In this document: positions 61,951 through 64,000 of the stretch, in pieces
Layout of the letters: every line of letters begins with the position of its first letter
Position numbering within the stretch: the stretch's first letter is position 1
NCBI RefSeq assembly: GCF_014274465.1
Contig: NZ_CP060394.1
Location: 3,162,001-3,226,000 of the forward strand
Reading direction: 5' to 3'
Source: Alloacidobacterium dinghuense
GTDB lineage: Bacteria > Acidobacteriota > Terriglobia > Terriglobales > Acidobacteriaceae
Length of the DNA stretch: 64,000 nucleotides
Notes under the pieces: model-generated
Databases searched by the model: none
What the model saw: the letters and a program-made list of their open reading frames with translations, nothing else
Told to the model about the DNA's origin: nothing
Position numbers and translations under genes: made by a program

Positions 61951-63015
61951 ATGACAGCGAAACAAGCACCTCATGGCCGCGTTACTCAGAAAGCGCCGGC
62001 CGTGGCAGAAGTGCACATTGTCTGGATGACTGCCGGCTTGGGCTGCGATGGAGATTCGGTCTCAATCACGGCGGCTACGCAGCCCAGTATAGAAGATGTT
62101 TTGCTCGGCGCCATTCCCGGTCTGCCGAAGGTGCATCTGCACAATCCTGTTCTCGCCTATGAGGTTGGCGATGACTTCCTGAAGTACTGGTACCTGGCGG
62201 AGGAAGGCAAACTCGATCCGTTTGTGCTTGTCGTCGAGGGGTCTATTCCAAACGAAAAGATAAAAAAAGAAGGCTATTGGGCCGCGTTAGGAACCAACCC
62301 AGACACAGGGCAGCCAATTACAACGAATGAGTGGATCAATCGTCTTGCTCCGAAAGCACTGGCCGTAATTGGCTGTGGAACGTGCGCAACATATGGCGGC
62401 ATTCATGCAATGGAAGGTAATCCAACGGGCTGCATGGGGCTGGCGGACTATCTGGGATGGGACTGGAAATCGAAGGCGGGTTTGCCGATTGTGAATGTTC
62501 CCGGCTGCCCTGTTCAGCCGGATAATTTCATGGAGACGGTTCTGTACTTGCTATATCAGGTGGCCGGCTTGGCTCCTATGATCCCGCTCGATGATCAACT
62601 CAGGCCTACGTGGCTGTTCGGCAGGACCGTACACGAAGGCTGCGACCGTGCCGGATATTACGAAGGCGGAGACTTTGCGACTTCATACGGCTCACCCAAA
62701 TGCATCGTGAAGTTGGGATGCTGGGGCCCCGTCGTGAACTGCAACGTGCCCAAGCGCGGCTGGATGGCAGGGCTCGGAGGCTGTCCTAACGTGGGCGGAA
62801 TTTGTATCGGCTGCACAATGCCCGGATTCCCTGATAAATTCATGCCCTTCATGGATGAGCCTCCAGGCGCAAAGCTATCGAGCACGGCCATTGGCGCTTA
62901 TGGCAAAGGAATTCGGGCTCTGCGAGCCCTTACCAACGAAACCGTGAACAAAGAGCCGAAGTGGCGACATCCACGTGCTCAGCTGACAACCGGATATCAT
63001 CCGAGATCCTATTAA
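61951..63015 (+). CDS. Group 1h [NiFe]-hydrogenase small subunit, copy 2 (partner of the large subunit)
   Basis: A 354-residue small subunit with the same cluster ligands as copy 1: MTAGLGCDGDSVSITAATQP, GCGTCATYGGIHAMEGNPTG, NVPGCPVQPDNFMETV, VHEGCDRAGYYEGGDF, IVKLGCWGPVVNCNVP, GGCPNVGGICIGCTMPG. AAAAGGAGAAG precedes the ATG. It is 38 bp before the large-subunit gene, so it forms the catalytic dimer. Group 1h enzymes are oxygen-tolerant, high-affinity H2 oxidisers used to scavenge atmospheric H2 during starvation. Confidence 0.93.
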   Translation: MTAKQAPHGRVTQKAPAVAEVHIVWMTAGLGCDGDSVSITAATQPSIEDVLLGAIPGLPKVHLHNPVLAYEVGDDFLKYWYLAEEGKLDPFVLVVEGSIPNEKIKKEGYWAALGTNPDTGQPITTNEWINRLAPKALAVIGCGTCATYGGIHAMEGNPTGCMGLADYLGWDWKSKAGLPIVNVPGCPVQPDNFMETVLYLLYQVAGLAPMIPLDDQLRPTWLFGRTVHEGCDRAGYYEGGDFATSYGSPKCIVKLGCWGPVVNCNVPKRGWMAGLGGCPNVGGICIGCTMPGFPDKFMPFMDEPPGAKLSSTAIGAYGKGIRALRALTNETVNKEPKWRHPRAQLTTGYHPRSY

Positions 63016-63053
63016 CTTACCAACCCGGCTAACTCAATTTAGGAGTTACTAAG

Positions 63054-64000
63054 ATGGGCACAATTACAGTCGAGCGCAAAGAAGAAGCCAACCCGCCAAG
63101 CCAGTTAGTAGAGATGAATTGGGATCCGATTACACGGATCGTCGGCAGCCTGGGAATCTTCACAAAGATTGACTTCGGCAAGCGCAAAGTGGCGGAGTGT
63201 CACAGCACCTCCTCGATCTTTCGTGGCTACAGCATCTTTATGAAGGGAAAAGATCCGCGGGATTCGCACTTTATCACAAGCCGCATTTGTGGTATCTGCG
63301 GCGACAACCATGCGACCTGCGCCACTTACGCGCAGAACATGGCGTTCGGTGTGAAGCCTCCAGCAATGGCGGAGTGGATTGTGAACCTTGGCGAGGCCGC
63401 CGAATACATGTTCGACCACAACATCTTCCAGGACAACCTGGTCGGTGTGGACTTCTGCGAGCAGATGGTGAAAGAAACGAATCCCGGTGTGTTTGAGAAA
63501 GCGGAAAAGACCGAATCTCCGCATGCCAACCTGCATGGATATAAAAACATCGCCGATATCATGCGCGCTCTCAATCCCTTTACCGGTGCCTTCTACCGCG
63601 AGGCTCTGCAGATGAGCCGCATGACCCGCGAAATGTTCTGCTTAATGGAAGGGCGTCACGTCCATCCGTCAACGCTCTATCCGGGCGGTGTTGGGACCGT
63701 CCCGACCGTTCAGCTCTTCACCGATTACATCGTCCGGCTGATGAAGTATGTCGAGTTCATGAAGAAAGTTGTGCCGCTGCATGACGACCTCTTCGATTTC
63801 TTCTATCAAGCCCTCCCCGGTTACGAAGAGGTCGGCAGGCGGCGGATTCTTCTCGGTTGTTGGGGCTCATTCAACAATCCCGATGTCTGCGACTATACGT
63901 ACGAGAAAATGACCGACTGGGGTAGGAATATGTTCGTCACCCCGGGTGTCGTGGTCGACGGCGAGCTCGTCACCACAGACCTGGTGGACATCAATCTCAA
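63054..64000 (+). CDS. Group 1h [NiFe]-hydrogenase large subunit (N-terminal part, runs off window)
   Basis: From ATG 63054, with AGGAG at 63041, ~315 residues are in the window without a stop. The start has WDPITRIVGSLGIFTKIDF and then the first nickel motif SRICGICGDNHATCA (R-x-C-G-x-C-x3-H); the second, C-terminal nickel-site DPCxxC lies outside. FDHNIFQDNLVGVDFCEQMV and NPFTGAFYREALQMSRM match group 1h large subunits. With the small subunit before it, it oxidises H2 to protons and electrons. The maturation genes are presumably further downstream. Confidence 0.95.
   Translation, partial: MGTITVERKEEANPPSQLVEMNWDPITRIVGSLGIFTKIDFGKRKVAECHSTSSIFRGYSIFMKGKDPRDSHFITSRICGICGDNHATCATYAQNMAFGVKPPAMAEWIVNLGEAAEYMFDHNIFQDNLVGVDFCEQMVKETNPGVFEKAEKTESPHANLHGYKNIADIMRALNPFTGAFYREALQMSRMTREMFCLMEGRHVHPSTLYPGGVGTVPTVQLFTDYIVRLMKYVEFMKKVVPLHDDLFDFFYQALPGYEEVGRRRILLGCWGSFNNPDVCDYTYEKMTDWGRNMFVTPGVVVDGELVTTDLVDINL

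Overview
The window looks like chromosomal DNA of a soil Acidobacteriota, probably class Terriglobia (Acidobacteriaceae-like). The signs are three very large Oar-like TonB-dependent receptors (about 1100-1170 aa) with an N-terminal carboxypeptidase-regulatory repeat, Tat-exported Gfo/Idh/MocA oxidoreductases, a DUF3106 protein with its own ECF sigma/anti-sigma pair, ADOP-type permease remnants with PadR, and a group 1h [NiFe] hydrogenase. No rRNA or CRISPR array is seen. One tRNA is present.

Layout. 0-12 kb holds the end of polyphosphate kinase, then small stress and detoxification genes: an ECF42-type sigma factor, three YCII/DGPF proteins, an ArsR/SRPBCC pair, a DHFR-like reductase, three SDR oxidoreductases, two VOC/DUF1801-type small proteins, and an Old Yellow Enzyme with its TetR regulator. 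12-15 kb holds an alpha/beta hydrolase with a divergent LysR regulator, flanked by two copies of a dispersed non-coding repeat; one copy contains a ~146 bp tandem expansion. 15-17.4 kb is a sigma/anti-sigma/DUF3106 operon followed by tRNA-Val(CAC). Just behind the tRNA is an OLD-family ATPase/TOPRIM nuclease interrupted by an in-frame TAA (17.8-19.8 kb).

20-34 kb is a sugar locus, likely for mannosides: a two-domain mannose-6-phosphate isomerase, a ROK kinase, a RhaT-type transporter, a DeoR regulator, a TonB receptor, a Tat-exported GH38-like alpha-mannosidase and a carboxylesterase. 34-38 kb is a gene graveyard: an IS110 fragment, PadR, and broken ADOP permease, GH42 and VWA-metallopeptidase genes.

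38-57.5 kb holds two parallel catabolic clusters around a LacI regulator. Each has a TonB receptor, an exported amidohydrolase, a NagB-like sugar-phosphate deaminase, an exported Gfo/Idh/MocA oxidoreductase and an MFS transporter; the second adds a PmoA-like (DUF6807) protein. The promoters of one operon from each cluster share a 14-bp box at the same distance from the -35 element, which suggests a common regulator. The substrate is unknown.

58-64 kb is a group 1h hydrogenase locus with an unusual layout: a tiny membrane protein, an orphan small subunit, a soluble PAS histidine kinase overlapping it, a NarL-type response regulator, a second small subunit, and the large subunit, which runs off the window. 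This resembles an H2-uptake enzyme with a linked sensory branch and is the most interesting system here, together with the paired catabolic clusters.
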